Of a DNA stretch of 64,000 bases, positions 7,766 through 15,138 are shown one piece after another. Numbering within the stretch: the stretch's first letter is position 1; each line of letters opens with the position of its first letter. The position numbers were made by a program, and so were the translations under genes. The stretch is taken from assembly GCA_900547155.1 (NCBI GenBank), contig URFH01000001.1, positions 109,829 to 173,828 of the forward strand. Reading direction: 5' to 3'. Below the pieces are notes generated by a model. That model was not told where the DNA came from. It saw nothing but the letters and a program-made list of their open reading frames with translations, and made no database searches. Source of the DNA: an uncultured bacterium. Its GTDB lineage: Bacteria > Cyanobacteriota > Vampirovibrionia > Gastranaerophilales > Gastranaerophilaceae.

Positions 7766-7792
7766 CACTTTTCAATGAGCCATTTAGGTCAA
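7766..7792. repeat. 27-base direct repeat, right copy (TGAGCCATnnnGGTCAA)
   Basis: Right-hand partner of 7264-7290. It lies upstream of the 145-residue gene and marks the right edge of the phage block, 140 bases before the ferritin-like gene on the other strand. Confidence 0.45.
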
Positions 7793-7931
7793 TTTTTAAA
7801 CTTTTCCCAAAAATTTGACCTGCCCTTCTTGCTGCCCGAAAGAACAATATAAAAAACGAAAAAATCCATTATCATTAATAAGCTTTGCCCAATCCAAAGC
7901 ATTTTTTGTTATACATATGAAAGGAATTAAA

Positions 7932-9275
7932 ATGAGTTTCAACCCGCTGAAAGAAAAGGGAATCCCCGTTGAAAAACAGCTTAGAAGCTGGCATGATATC
8001 GTAAAAAAACCGTTTAATAAAAATGAAGTAGACTGCTACAGCAGAACACGCCAAATTCTCATGAACGGAATCGAAATAGAAGCCTGGAACTTCAAACATG
8101 CATTTGCACGCATGTGCCCTGACATTGAAGCAGCAAAAAAAATCGCTGAAACCCGCAGAATTGAAGACCAGCACCAGACAACAATAAACTGGCTCGCCCC
8201 CAGCGACCAATCCGTACTGGAAACAACACTCGGCTACGAGCAGGTTGCAGTAGATTTAACAGCATGGCTTGCACAGAATGAACCCGATGACTATGTTAAA
8301 GAAACTTTTAATTTCGGACTTTTAGAGGATTTTGACCACTTATACAGATACAGCCAGTGGTACCACATGATAGAAGGCGCAAACCCCGATGATATTCTTC
8401 AGGCACAAACCGATGTAATCCTCGGCCGCCCGACGCAAAACCACCACAACGACAACAAACTCAGGTTAAGAAAACATATAGATAAAAATACAGCCTCACC
8501 GCAAACAAAAGTCAACATAATGACCCTTGTTTCAGCCGAACAGCAGACCCACAACTACTATGCAGAACACGGATTCTGCTACGGAAACGATACTCTGCGT
8601 ATGACCTACGCAGAAATCAAAGATGTCGAAGAAGAACACGTAACAATGTACGAATCTCTCCTCGATCCGACTGAAAGCTGGTACGAAAAGCTCCTTCTGC
8701 ACGAATTCACAGAGGTTTGCAACTATTACAACTGTATGAAAGACGAAGATGACGACAATCTTAAAGATATCTGGGAAGAATTCATGATGCACGAAATCGA
8801 ACACCTTAAAATCGCAGCAGATCTTTTCAAAAAGTACGAAAAACGCGACCCTGAAGAAGTAATCGGCACAAAAGTCGTGGAACCCTGCCACTTTGAAAGC
8901 CAAAAAGACTACGTAACCGGAATTTTAGAAACCCAAATCGACAGACGTCTTGATACAGAAATGGGCTATACAACAATCGACGAACTGCCCGAAGATTGGC
9001 CGAGCTATGAAATTCAACGCAGAGCAGGCGAAGACGGAGCCCCGACAGAAACCACAATCCGGCTGATAGGCGTATCGGACGGCAGAGATTTGGTTCTGGC
9101 AGATGACGGGCTTAAAAAAGACGAAATTGACCTCTTAACAAGAGGACTTCAGGCAATTGCCCAGGCTCCCAACACCGTCACCCCCGAAGAACTGGAAGAA
9201 ATGATAGAAACTTCGGAAGCAGAAGACAAAAAACCGCTTGAAGACGAAGAGCCAAAACCTAAAAAAAGAAAATAA
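7932..9275 (+). CDS. large ferritin-like domain protein (447 aa), function unknown
   Basis: Helical segments carry the spaced carboxylate and histidine residues of a di-iron four-helix bundle: SAEQQTHNYY, VEEEHVTMYE, LLHEFTEVCNYY and MMHEIEHLKIA (residues about 200-310), giving E, ExxH, E, ExxH. An earlier pair (ETTLGYEQVAVDL and LLEDFDHLYRY, residues about 98-140) may be a second, incomplete bundle. The C-terminus is an acidic, Lys-capped tail. Ferritin-like proteins of this kind store iron or reduce oxygen or peroxide; the specific role is not visible. The start at 7932 has AAGGA upstream; a longer frame from 7815 does not. A strong terminator follows, so the gene is a single unit. Confidence 0.6.
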   Translation: MSFNPLKEKGIPVEKQLRSWHDIVKKPFNKNEVDCYSRTRQILMNGIEIEAWNFKHAFARMCPDIEAAKKIAETRRIEDQHQTTINWLAPSDQSVLETTLGYEQVAVDLTAWLAQNEPDDYVKETFNFGLLEDFDHLYRYSQWYHMIEGANPDDILQAQTDVILGRPTQNHHNDNKLRLRKHIDKNTASPQTKVNIMTLVSAEQQTHNYYAEHGFCYGNDTLRMTYAEIKDVEEEHVTMYESLLDPTESWYEKLLLHEFTEVCNYYNCMKDEDDDNLKDIWEEFMMHEIEHLKIAADLFKKYEKRDPEEVIGTKVVEPCHFESQKDYVTGILETQIDRRLDTEMGYTTIDELPEDWPSYEIQRRAGEDGAPTETTIRLIGVSDGRDLVLADDGLKKDEIDLLTRGLQAIAQAPNTVTPEELEEMIETSEAEDKKPLEDEEPKPKKRK

Positions 9276-9280
9276 CAACA

Positions 9281-9317
9281 CAAAAAGGGATATTCAAACA
9301 GGATATCCCTTTTTAAT
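9281..9317. terminator. bidirectional intrinsic terminator
   Basis: AAAAAGGGATAT and ATATCCCTTTTT pair around a nine-base loop right after the ferritin-like gene, and the next transcript starts at the promoter at 9354. Confidence 0.8.
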
Positions 9318-9353
9318 AACTGTAAATCCAATGTTACAAACCACCAAAAACAC

Positions 9354-9381
9354 TTGCACAGAAATATTTTTGTCCTAAAAT
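9354..9381 (+). promoter_or_regulatory. sigma-70-type promoter of rpmI-rplT
   Basis: TTGCAC (9354-9359) and TAAAAT (9376-9381) are 16 bases apart. The leader of about 70 bases that follows (GGGCAGTCTGTGGACGGCAT...) is where L20 autoregulation is usually exerted in other bacteria, but I cannot show the structure here. Confidence 0.6.
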
Positions 9382-9457
9382 CGTATATACACGGGCAGTC
9401 TGTGGACGGCATGTCATAGCTGCTCAGAATTATTCAAACTAAAAAGGAGAATAAACT

Positions 9458-9667
9458 ATGCCAAAAATGAAAACCCACCGCGCAGCGGCAAAACGCTACA
9501 AAGTCACTGCAAGCGGCAAAATTCTCAGACGTTCGGCAGGTACAAAACACTTGCTTCAACACAAATCCGTCAGCAGAAAAAGAAGATTGTCAGGAATGAC
9601 AGAAGTTTCTGCAACAAATCTGGATTTGATTTCCAAGGAATTACCTTACAAGAAGTATTCAAGATAG
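9458..9667 (+). CDS. rpmI: 50S ribosomal protein L35 (69 aa)
   Basis: The product begins MPKMKTHRAAAKRYKVTASG and contains HLLQHKSVSRKRRL, the signature of L35, a small basic protein of the large subunit. The length is normal. The ribosome site AAAAAGGAG precedes the ATG. It forms the usual pair with rplT 15 bases downstream. infC, often the first gene of this operon, is absent here, since the promoter lies directly upstream. Confidence 0.97.
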   Translation: MPKMKTHRAAAKRYKVTASGKILRRSAGTKHLLQHKSVSRKRRLSGMTEVSATNLDLISKELPYKKYSR

Positions 9668-9682
9668 GAAAGAGGTTGAACA

Positions 9683-10039
9683 ATGAGAGTAAAACGCGGT
9701 AACGTCTTAAGAAAAAGACATAAAAAAATCTTAAAATTAGCTAAAGGCTTCATCGGAGCCAGAAGCAGAATCTTCAAAGTTGCTAACACAGCAGTTATGA
9801 AGAAACTCAAATACCAGTACAGAGACAGACGCAATCTGAAAAGAAATATGCGCCGCCTCTGGATTGTCAGAATCAATGCAGCAGTTAGAGCACACGGCTT
9901 GAGCTATTCAAAATTCATGAACGCATTGAAAAAATCCGAAATCGCAGTGAACAGAAAAATGCTCGCAGAAATGGCCGTAAACGAGCCCGAAGCATTCTCT
10001 GTAATCGTAGAAACAGCAAAATCAAAAGTTTCTGCATAA
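9683..10039 (+). CDS. rplT: 50S ribosomal protein L20 (118 aa)
   Basis: The sequence [20 protein letters not shown] and the later [20 protein letters not shown] are diagnostic for L20, an early-binding 23S rRNA protein that also represses its own operon in many bacteria. The length is standard. GAAAGAGG is the ribosome site. The gene ends at a strong terminator. Confidence 0.97.
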   Translation: MRVKRGNVLRKRHKKILKLAKGFIGARSRIFKVANTAVMKKLKYQYRDRRNLKRNMRRLWIVRINAAVRAHGLSYSKFMNALKKSEIAVNRKMLAEMAVNEPEAFSVIVETAKSKVSA

Positions 10040-10053
10040 TAAATAAAAAACTA

Positions 10054-10085
10054 AAGTCCTCCGCCAAAATCGGAGGGCTTTTTTC
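10054..10085 (+). terminator. terminator of rpmI-rplT
   Basis: CCTCCG and CGGAGG form a 6-bp stem around CCAAAAT, followed by GCTTTTTT. Confidence 0.85.
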
Positions 10086-10096
10086 ATGCAAATCTT

Positions 10097-10140
10097 CCCT
10101 CTCCGATGGGGGAGGGTGAGAGTTATCCCGCAAGGAAAAA
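10097..10140. repeat. dispersed repeat, CCCTCTCC..GGGAGGG type, copy 1
   Basis: CCCTCTCCGATGGGGGAGGG is followed by TGAGAGTTATCCCGCAAGGAAAAA. The same string, with small changes, is at 12081-12132, and relatives are at 44520 and 44587. The G/C-rich start can fold back on itself. The role is unknown. Confidence 0.65.
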
Positions 10141-10171
10141 ACTACCTATTCCCCCGAAAAAACTTTTAAGC

Positions 10172-10186
10172 TATCATTCCAATATG
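10172..10186 (+). promoter_or_regulatory. possible leaderless promoter of birA
   Basis: A -10-like TATCAT (10172-10177) ends exactly six bases before the ATG at 10184, and no ribosome site is present. The same distance is seen before dgt and the histidine kinase gene, so transcription would begin at the A of the start codon. Confidence 0.4.
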
Positions 10187-10900
10187 AAAATCATAAATTT
10201 CAAAACCCTCCCCTCAACAAACAAATGGGCACTTGAGCACATAAACGAACTTGAGGACAAAACAATAATAATCGCCGGTACGCAAACAGCAGGGCACGGC
10301 AGATTCCAACGAATCTGGAATTCCGACAACCCTGAAAACCTGTACCTGACCTTCGTCTTAAAACCCGAAAAAACAGAACATATCTCAAATCTAACCCAAT
10401 ATTTGAGCCTTACGCTCGTAAAAGTTCTAAAAGAAAACTACAAAATCCACGCAAATATTAAATGGCCCAACGACGTACGCGTAAACAAAGCCAAAATCGC
10501 CGGAATCCTCTGTGAATCGGTAATAAAAGGCAAAAATCCAAACCTTGCGCTAGGTATCGGGGTGAATTTGAATATGAACGAAGAAGAACTGGCTCAAATC
10601 CCCCAAAAAGCCGCTTCACTCAACCTTTTAACAGGCAAAAATATCGACAAAAACGAATTTGCAAACCGGCTATGCGAAGAATTCTTCAAAAACTATGAAA
10701 AATTCCTCGAAAAAGGCTTCTCCTCAATAAAAACAGAATATGAACAAAATGCCGAATTCCTCAACAAAAAAATCACAGTCACAACCCCCGCCGAAAAAGC
10801 CGAATACACCGCAATCGCCCTGACCGAAAAGGGTACGCTGATTGTTCAAGCTAAAAACGGCGAAAAAAAAGAATTATTGAGCGGAGATGTGGAATTATGA
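10184..10900 (+). CDS. birA: biotin--[acetyl-CoA-carboxylase] ligase (238 aa)
   Basis: The enzyme activates biotin with ATP and attaches it to the biotin carboxyl carrier protein. The biotinyl-AMP binding motif is seen as GTQTAGHGRFQRIW (about residue 38) and the catalytic-lysine motif as KWPNDVRVNKAKIAGIL (about residue 94). It lacks the N-terminal helix-turn-helix of E. coli BirA, so it is a single-function ligase rather than a repressor. The start at 10184 agrees with family N-termini (S-T-N motif, LPSTNKWA). Its stop overlaps the tadA start as ATGA. Confidence 0.9.
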   Translation: MKIINFKTLPSTNKWALEHINELEDKTIIIAGTQTAGHGRFQRIWNSDNPENLYLTFVLKPEKTEHISNLTQYLSLTLVKVLKENYKIHANIKWPNDVRVNKAKIAGILCESVIKGKNPNLALGIGVNLNMNEEELAQIPQKAASLNLLTGKNIDKNEFANRLCEEFFKNYEKFLEKGFSSIKTEYEQNAEFLNKKITVTTPAEKAEYTAIALTEKGTLIVQAKNGEKKELLSGDVEL

Positions 10901-11325
10901 AAAATTTTATGCAAATCGCCCTTGAAACCGCAAAAAAATCAGGAAAAGACCTACCCGTAGGCGCAATAATCGTAAAAAACAACGAAATAATAGCCTGCGC
11001 CCACAACGAACAGGAAAAAAACAACGACGTCACAGCCCACGCCGAAATCCTCGCAATCCGCGAAGCCGAAAAAAAACTTGGAAACTGGCGCCTGAACGAT
11101 TGCGAAATGTACGTTACGCTTGAACCCTGCCCGATGTGCGCCTGGGCGATTTTGCGCTCAAGAATCAAATCCCTGACTTTTGGCGCCTATGATACGGTCT
11201 ATGGAGCATTTTCGACCCTTCCCCGGCTGCAAGAAATGTCAAACTCGACCCTGAAAGTCAGAGGAGGTATAATGGAATCGGAGTGCAAACAGGTTATTGA
11301 AGAATATTTTAAGGATTTAAGATGA
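10897..11325 (+). CDS. tadA: tRNA-specific adenosine deaminase (142 aa)
   Basis: The zinc deaminase signature is complete: THAE-type HAE (TAHAEILAI, residue about 49) with the catalytic Glu, and PCPMCAW (about residue 78) giving the two zinc cysteines. TadA converts A34 to inosine in tRNA-Arg(ACG). The length is normal, although the C-terminal helix is short. It overlaps both neighbours by four bases (ATGA), showing an operon birA-tadA-TIGR02757. Confidence 0.9.
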   Translation: MKNFMQIALETAKKSGKDLPVGAIIVKNNEIIACAHNEQEKNNDVTAHAEILAIREAEKKLGNWRLNDCEMYVTLEPCPMCAWAILRSRIKSLTFGAYDTVYGAFSTLPRLQEMSNSTLKVRGGIMESECKQVIEEYFKDLR

Positions 11326-12074
11326 ATACAAAATTATACATGGATGAACTGGTCGAAAAGTACGAAACTCCGGATTTTATCCCCGATGACCCGATTCAGT
11401 TCCCGCACAGATTTGAAAAGAAAAATGATATCGAAATTGCCGGCTTTCTGGCGTCAATTTTCGCTTACGGGAAAAGAGAAGTTTTCATAAAAAAACTTAA
11501 TACCCTCTTTGAAAAAATGGAAAACGAACCATATAAGTTCGTAACCGGATTTTCGCCGGAAAACCCGATTTTAAACGACTTTGACTACCGGTTTTCCGTA
11601 GGAATTGACCTTGTCCAAATTATTTTAGCCCTAAAAGAGCTCTACAATTCGGGCGCAACACTGGAAAATGTCTTTGCTCACGGCTACAAAGCAACAGGAA
11701 CAGCAAAAGGCGCCCTGCAATCCGCTGTGGATTATTTCTATTCAAAACAAACTCTGGAAGTGACAAAAGGCTTTTATCACCTCTTGCCCAACCCTGCAAA
11801 AAACAGCGCCTGCAAGCGTTTGAACATGCTTTTGAGATGGTTTGTGAGAGAGGGCTGCGTGGATTTAGGAATCTGGAAATTCATCGACAAATCCGAAATT
11901 CTAATCCCCCTCGATGTCCATGTTGCAAAAGTTTCCAGAAATTTGGGAATTCTCACCAGAAAACAAAACGATTTTAATGCAGTTCTTGAACTTATGGAGT
12001 CATTAAAGCAATTCGACCCCAAAGACCCCGTAAAATATGACTTTGCAATGTTCGGCTACGGCGTAAACAACTAA
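11322..12074 (+). CDS. TIGR02757/DUF2400 family protein (250 aa)
   Basis: The sequence matches the TIGR02757 pattern: an N-terminal LYMDELVEKYETPDFIPDDP, then IAGFLASIFAYGKREVF, and later LLRWFVREGCVDLGIW and LIPLDVHVAKVSRNLG. The family occurs in many anaerobes and has no proven biochemical role; the helix-hairpin-like segment around DVHV recalls DNA glycosylases. It is the last gene of the birA-tadA unit and is followed by a dispersed repeat. I am confident of the family, not of a function. Confidence 0.75.
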   Translation: MNTKLYMDELVEKYETPDFIPDDPIQFPHRFEKKNDIEIAGFLASIFAYGKREVFIKKLNTLFEKMENEPYKFVTGFSPENPILNDFDYRFSVGIDLVQIILALKELYNSGATLENVFAHGYKATGTAKGALQSAVDYFYSKQTLEVTKGFYHLLPNPAKNSACKRLNMLLRWFVREGCVDLGIWKFIDKSEILIPLDVHVAKVSRNLGILTRKQNDFNAVLELMESLKQFDPKDPVKYDFAMFGYGVNN

Positions 12075-12080
12075 ATATTC

Positions 12081-12132
12081 TCCCTCTCCGCCGGGAGGGA
12101 GCCGGGGTGAGAGCCATCCCGCAGAGAAAAAT
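12081..12132. repeat. dispersed repeat, CCCTCTCC..GGGAGGG type, copy 2
   Basis: CCCTCTCCGCCGGGAGGGAG is followed by CCGGGGTGAGAGCCATCCCGCAGAGAAAAA, closely matching 10097-10140. It lies directly after the TIGR02757 gene. The rest of the gap to 12200 shows nothing else. Confidence 0.65.
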
Positions 12133-12202
12133 TAAGAGAAAGCCAAAGTGAGGCCAAACAAACAAAAAACAACAAATTACTACCCAAATAATCTTTTAAT
12201 GC

Positions 12203-12217
12203 TAAAATCAAAATATG
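12203..12217 (+). promoter_or_regulatory. possible leaderless promoter of dgt
   Basis: TAAAAT (12203-12208) ends six bases before the ATG at 12215 and no ribosome site lies between. A clear -35 box is not seen. Confidence 0.4.
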
Positions 12218-13291
12218 ACAAATCCACAAATACCGAACATCAGAGAACAAAGCGAGAAAAGAGAACTTGAACTCCTCAGCCCCTACGCATCAAAAAGCAA
12301 ACTGACAAGAGGCAGAAAAAAAGCCGAAGAACCGTGCCCGATTCGCACGGAATTTCAGCGCGACAAAGACAGAATCATCCACTCAAAAGCTTTTCGCCGC
12401 CTGAAACACAAAACACAGGTCTTTTTCTCCCCCACAAACGACCATTACAGAACCCGAATGACCCATACTCTCGAGGTTTCCCAGATTGCAAGAACCATTG
12501 CCCGCGCTTTGAACCTTAATGAAGACCTGACAGAAGCAATAGCAATGGGTCACGACCTCGGTCATACACCTTTCGGGCACAGCGGGGAAGATGTTCTTAA
12601 CGAAATTATGTTCGGCGGCTTCAGACACGCAGAACACAGCGTCAGAGTTGTAACAATTATCGAAGATTTGAACCTCACGCAAGAAACCATCGACGGAATC
12701 CTGAACCACTCCGGCTCCTTAAAAAAAGAAAGCAAAGCCTACACTCTGGAAGGCAAAATCGTAAAACTTTCAGACAAAATCGCCTACATTAACCACGATA
12801 TTGACGACGCTATGCGCGCAGGAATAATAAAAGAAACAGATTTGCCGCAGGATTGCATAAAATATTTCTCTCTGGACAGAAGCGAACGTATTACAAAAAT
12901 GGTTGTAGATATTGTCCAAAACAGCTGGGGAAAAGACAAAATCACAATGTCCGAAGAAAGCTTTTATCACATAAACAAGCTGAGAACCTGGATGTTCAAA
13001 AATGTTTATACAAATTCTCTCGCAAAAAAAGAAGAATGTAAGGTTAAAGGCATAATCAAAGGGCTTTTTGAACACTACGAAGACCTCTTGAGAAAAACCT
13101 ACCCCAACCAGAACGAAGAAGAAATCCGCCGCACCGTCTGCGACTACATTGCAGGAATGACAGACCGCTACGCAGTCCAAAAATACAAAGAAATCTTCAT
13201 CCCGCAGTCACTTCAGGACGTAAGCAACGACAATTTCCTCTTCACCCTCGCAAAAATCAACAACCTTAGCGTACAATTAAGCGTCCTATAA
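12215..13291 (+). CDS. dgt: deoxyguanosinetriphosphate triphosphohydrolase-like protein (358 aa)
   Basis: This is an HD-domain dNTPase that cleaves dNTPs to nucleoside and triphosphate. The motifs are ordered as in the type-2 Dgt subfamily: SKAFRRLKHKTQVF near residue 60, R-T-H-T-LEVSQIARTIA (H of HD), then AMGHDLGHTPFGHSGE (the HD pair, about residue 110), and a later KLSDKIAYINHDIDDA. The length of about 350 residues fits the subfamily without the long E. coli insert. Upstream TAAAAT sits six bases from the ATG, suggesting a leaderless message. metX follows 18 bases later, probably with its own translation from ACAGGAG. Confidence 0.85.
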   Translation: MTNPQIPNIREQSEKRELELLSPYASKSKLTRGRKKAEEPCPIRTEFQRDKDRIIHSKAFRRLKHKTQVFFSPTNDHYRTRMTHTLEVSQIARTIARALNLNEDLTEAIAMGHDLGHTPFGHSGEDVLNEIMFGGFRHAEHSVRVVTIIEDLNLTQETIDGILNHSGSLKKESKAYTLEGKIVKLSDKIAYINHDIDDAMRAGIIKETDLPQDCIKYFSLDRSERITKMVVDIVQNSWGKDKITMSEESFYHINKLRTWMFKNVYTNSLAKKEECKVKGIIKGLFEHYEDLLRKTYPNQNEEEIRRTVCDYIAGMTDRYAVQKYKEIFIPQSLQDVSNDNFLFTLAKINNLSVQLSVL

Positions 13292-13309
13292 GAATTACAG
13301 GAGTTTTCA

Positions 13310-14431
13310 ATGGGTTCTGTCGGAATAGTTGAAACAAAAAACTTCCATATCGACGAAAAAATACAGCTTGAATCAGGAATTGAATTCGGCCCGATTGATG
13401 TTGCCTTTGAAACTTACGGAGAACTCAACGAAAACAAAGACAACGCAATCCTGCTCCTGCACGCTTTGACCGGCGACGCTCACGCAGCCGGAAAACACTC
13501 CGAAAACGACAAAAAAGTGGGCTGGTGGGACGATATGGTCGGGCCGGACAAGGCTTTTGACACAAATAAATACTTCGTAATCGCCTCAAATATGCTCGGA
13601 GGCTGCTCCGGCACAACAGGCCCATGTTCAATAAATCCGGAAACCCGAGCCCCTTACGGCTTAAACTTCCCTGTTATAACAATCGAAGATACGGTCAAAG
13701 TACAAAGAAAACTGGTAGATTCTTTCGGAATAAAGAAAATAATCGTTGCAGGCGGCTCTATGGGCGGAATGCAAGCCCTTGAATGGTCGGTATCGCAGGC
13801 TGATATCGTGGAATCTACAATAATCATCGCTTCAACAGCCCGACTGACCGCGCAGGGCATTGCTTTTAATGCCGTCGGAAGAAACGCAATCCTCTCCGAC
13901 CCAAATTTCAACAACGGAAACTACTACGGAAAAGAAAAACAACCCGAAAAAGGGCTCTCCATCGCAAGAATGGTCGGACACATCACATATCTGTGCGAAG
14001 AAGCAATGCACAGCAAGTTCGGACGCCGTTTTCAGGACAAAGACACACCGAACTTCGATTTTAACATCGACTTTCAGGTCGAAAGCTACCTTGAACACCA
14101 GGGAAGAACCTTTGTTGACCGCTTTGACGCAAACAGCTACCTTTACATAACAAAAGCCGTTGATTATTTCGACCTTGGCAAAAAACACGGCACACTTGAG
14201 AATGCTTTCAAAAAAACAAATTCAAAATTCCTCGTAATGTCGTTCACATCTGACTGGCTTTTCCCGACCGCCCAGTCAAAAGAAATCGTAAAAGCACTCA
14301 TCAAAGCAGGAAAAGACGTTTCGTTCTGCGAAATCGAATCCCCATGCGGCCACGACGCCTTTTTGCTGGAATTTGAAACCCAGACGAAAATCGTGAAAAG
14401 CTTTCTCTCAAAAGGAGAACAAAATGAATAA
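13310..14431 (+). CDS. metX: homoserine O-acetyltransferase (373 aa)
   Basis: This alpha/beta-hydrolase-fold acyltransferase activates homoserine for methionine synthesis. The nucleophile elbow [12 protein letters not shown] (Ser at about residue 147), the acid in [10 protein letters not shown] (about 308) and the His in GHDAF (about 346) form the catalytic triad, and the N-terminal [13 protein letters not shown] is the oxyanion region. The length is typical. It overlaps metW by eight bases, the conserved metX-metW pair known from proteobacteria and others. Acetyl- and succinyl-transfer enzymes cannot be told apart from sequence alone. Confidence 0.9.
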   Translation: MGSVGIVETKNFHIDEKIQLESGIEFGPIDVAFETYGELNENKDNAILLLHALTGDAHAAGKHSENDKKVGWWDDMVGPDKAFDTNKYFVIASNMLGGCSGTTGPCSINPETRAPYGLNFPVITIEDTVKVQRKLVDSFGIKKIIVAGGSMGGMQALEWSVSQADIVESTIIIASTARLTAQGIAFNAVGRNAILSDPNFNNGNYYGKEKQPEKGLSIARMVGHITYLCEEAMHSKFGRRFQDKDTPNFDFNIDFQVESYLEHQGRTFVDRFDANSYLYITKAVDYFDLGKKHGTLENAFKKTNSKFLVMSFTSDWLFPTAQSKEIVKALIKAGKDVSFCEIESPCGHDAFLLEFETQTKIVKSFLSKGEQNE

Positions 14432-15047
14432 CCATTACGAAAAATCAAAAGGACTTCACCTTAATTACGAAATAATCACAAAATTCATTGAAAACGGCTC
14501 AAAAATCCTTGATTTGGGCTGCGGCGACGGAACCCTTTTAAAAATGCTGATTGAACGCAAAAACTGCACGGGCACAGGCATTGAAATCGACCAGCAAAAT
14601 GCAATACAGGCAATTGAAAAGGGCCTTTCCATCATTCAGGGCGACATCGACGAGGGCTTAAAAGACTTTTCTGACAATGAATACGACTATATAATCCTCA
14701 ACCAGACGCTCCAGTCAACAGAAAAGCCCGATTACGTAATCGAAGAAATGCTCAGAGCGGGCAAAAAAGCCGTGGTGAGCTTTCCGAACTTCGCTTACTG
14801 GAAAGTTCGTTTTTACCTGTTTTTTAACGGAAAAATGCCAAAATCCAACATTCTCCCGTTTGAATGGTACAATACGCCCAACATCCACCTTTTAACAATC
14901 AAAGATTTTTTTGAATTCTGCAAAAAAAGAAATATAAAAATCCTCAAAGAGGTTTACATGAACAAAGCCCGCTTAATCAATAATATCGGCACAAAATGGC
15001 ATAAAAATCTCTTCACGGAAGAAGCAATTTTTGTAATTTCAAAATAA
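14424..15047 (+). CDS. metW: methionine biosynthesis protein MetW (207 aa)
   Basis: A class-I SAM-methyltransferase fold is shown by [15 protein letters not shown] (about residue 28) and a following acidic residue in TGIEIDQQN. The C-terminal [20 protein letters not shown] and [16 protein letters not shown] strings are characteristic of MetW, which pairs with MetX and is needed for its full activity in several bacteria. It is translationally coupled to metX by an eight-base overlap. The methyl acceptor of the family is not known. Confidence 0.9.
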   Translation: MNNHYEKSKGLHLNYEIITKFIENGSKILDLGCGDGTLLKMLIERKNCTGTGIEIDQQNAIQAIEKGLSIIQGDIDEGLKDFSDNEYDYIILNQTLQSTEKPDYVIEEMLRAGKKAVVSFPNFAYWKVRFYLFFNGKMPKSNILPFEWYNTPNIHLLTIKDFFEFCKKRNIKILKEVYMNKARLINNIGTKWHKNLFTEEAIFVISK

Positions 15048-15080
15048 ATGTAAACATATACTCAAAATCGTTGATTTTGC

Positions 15081-15110
15081 TTGACAAGACGCTAAAAAAA
15101 ACGATATATT
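15081..15110 (+). promoter_or_regulatory. strong sigma-70-type promoter of the outer-membrane transporter gene
   Basis: A perfect TTGACA (15081-15086) and TATATT (15105-15110) are separated by 18 bases, about 30 bases before the ATG at 15139. Confidence 0.7.
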
Positions 15111-15138
15111 TTATATACAGTAAAGCGGAAATTGTAAT

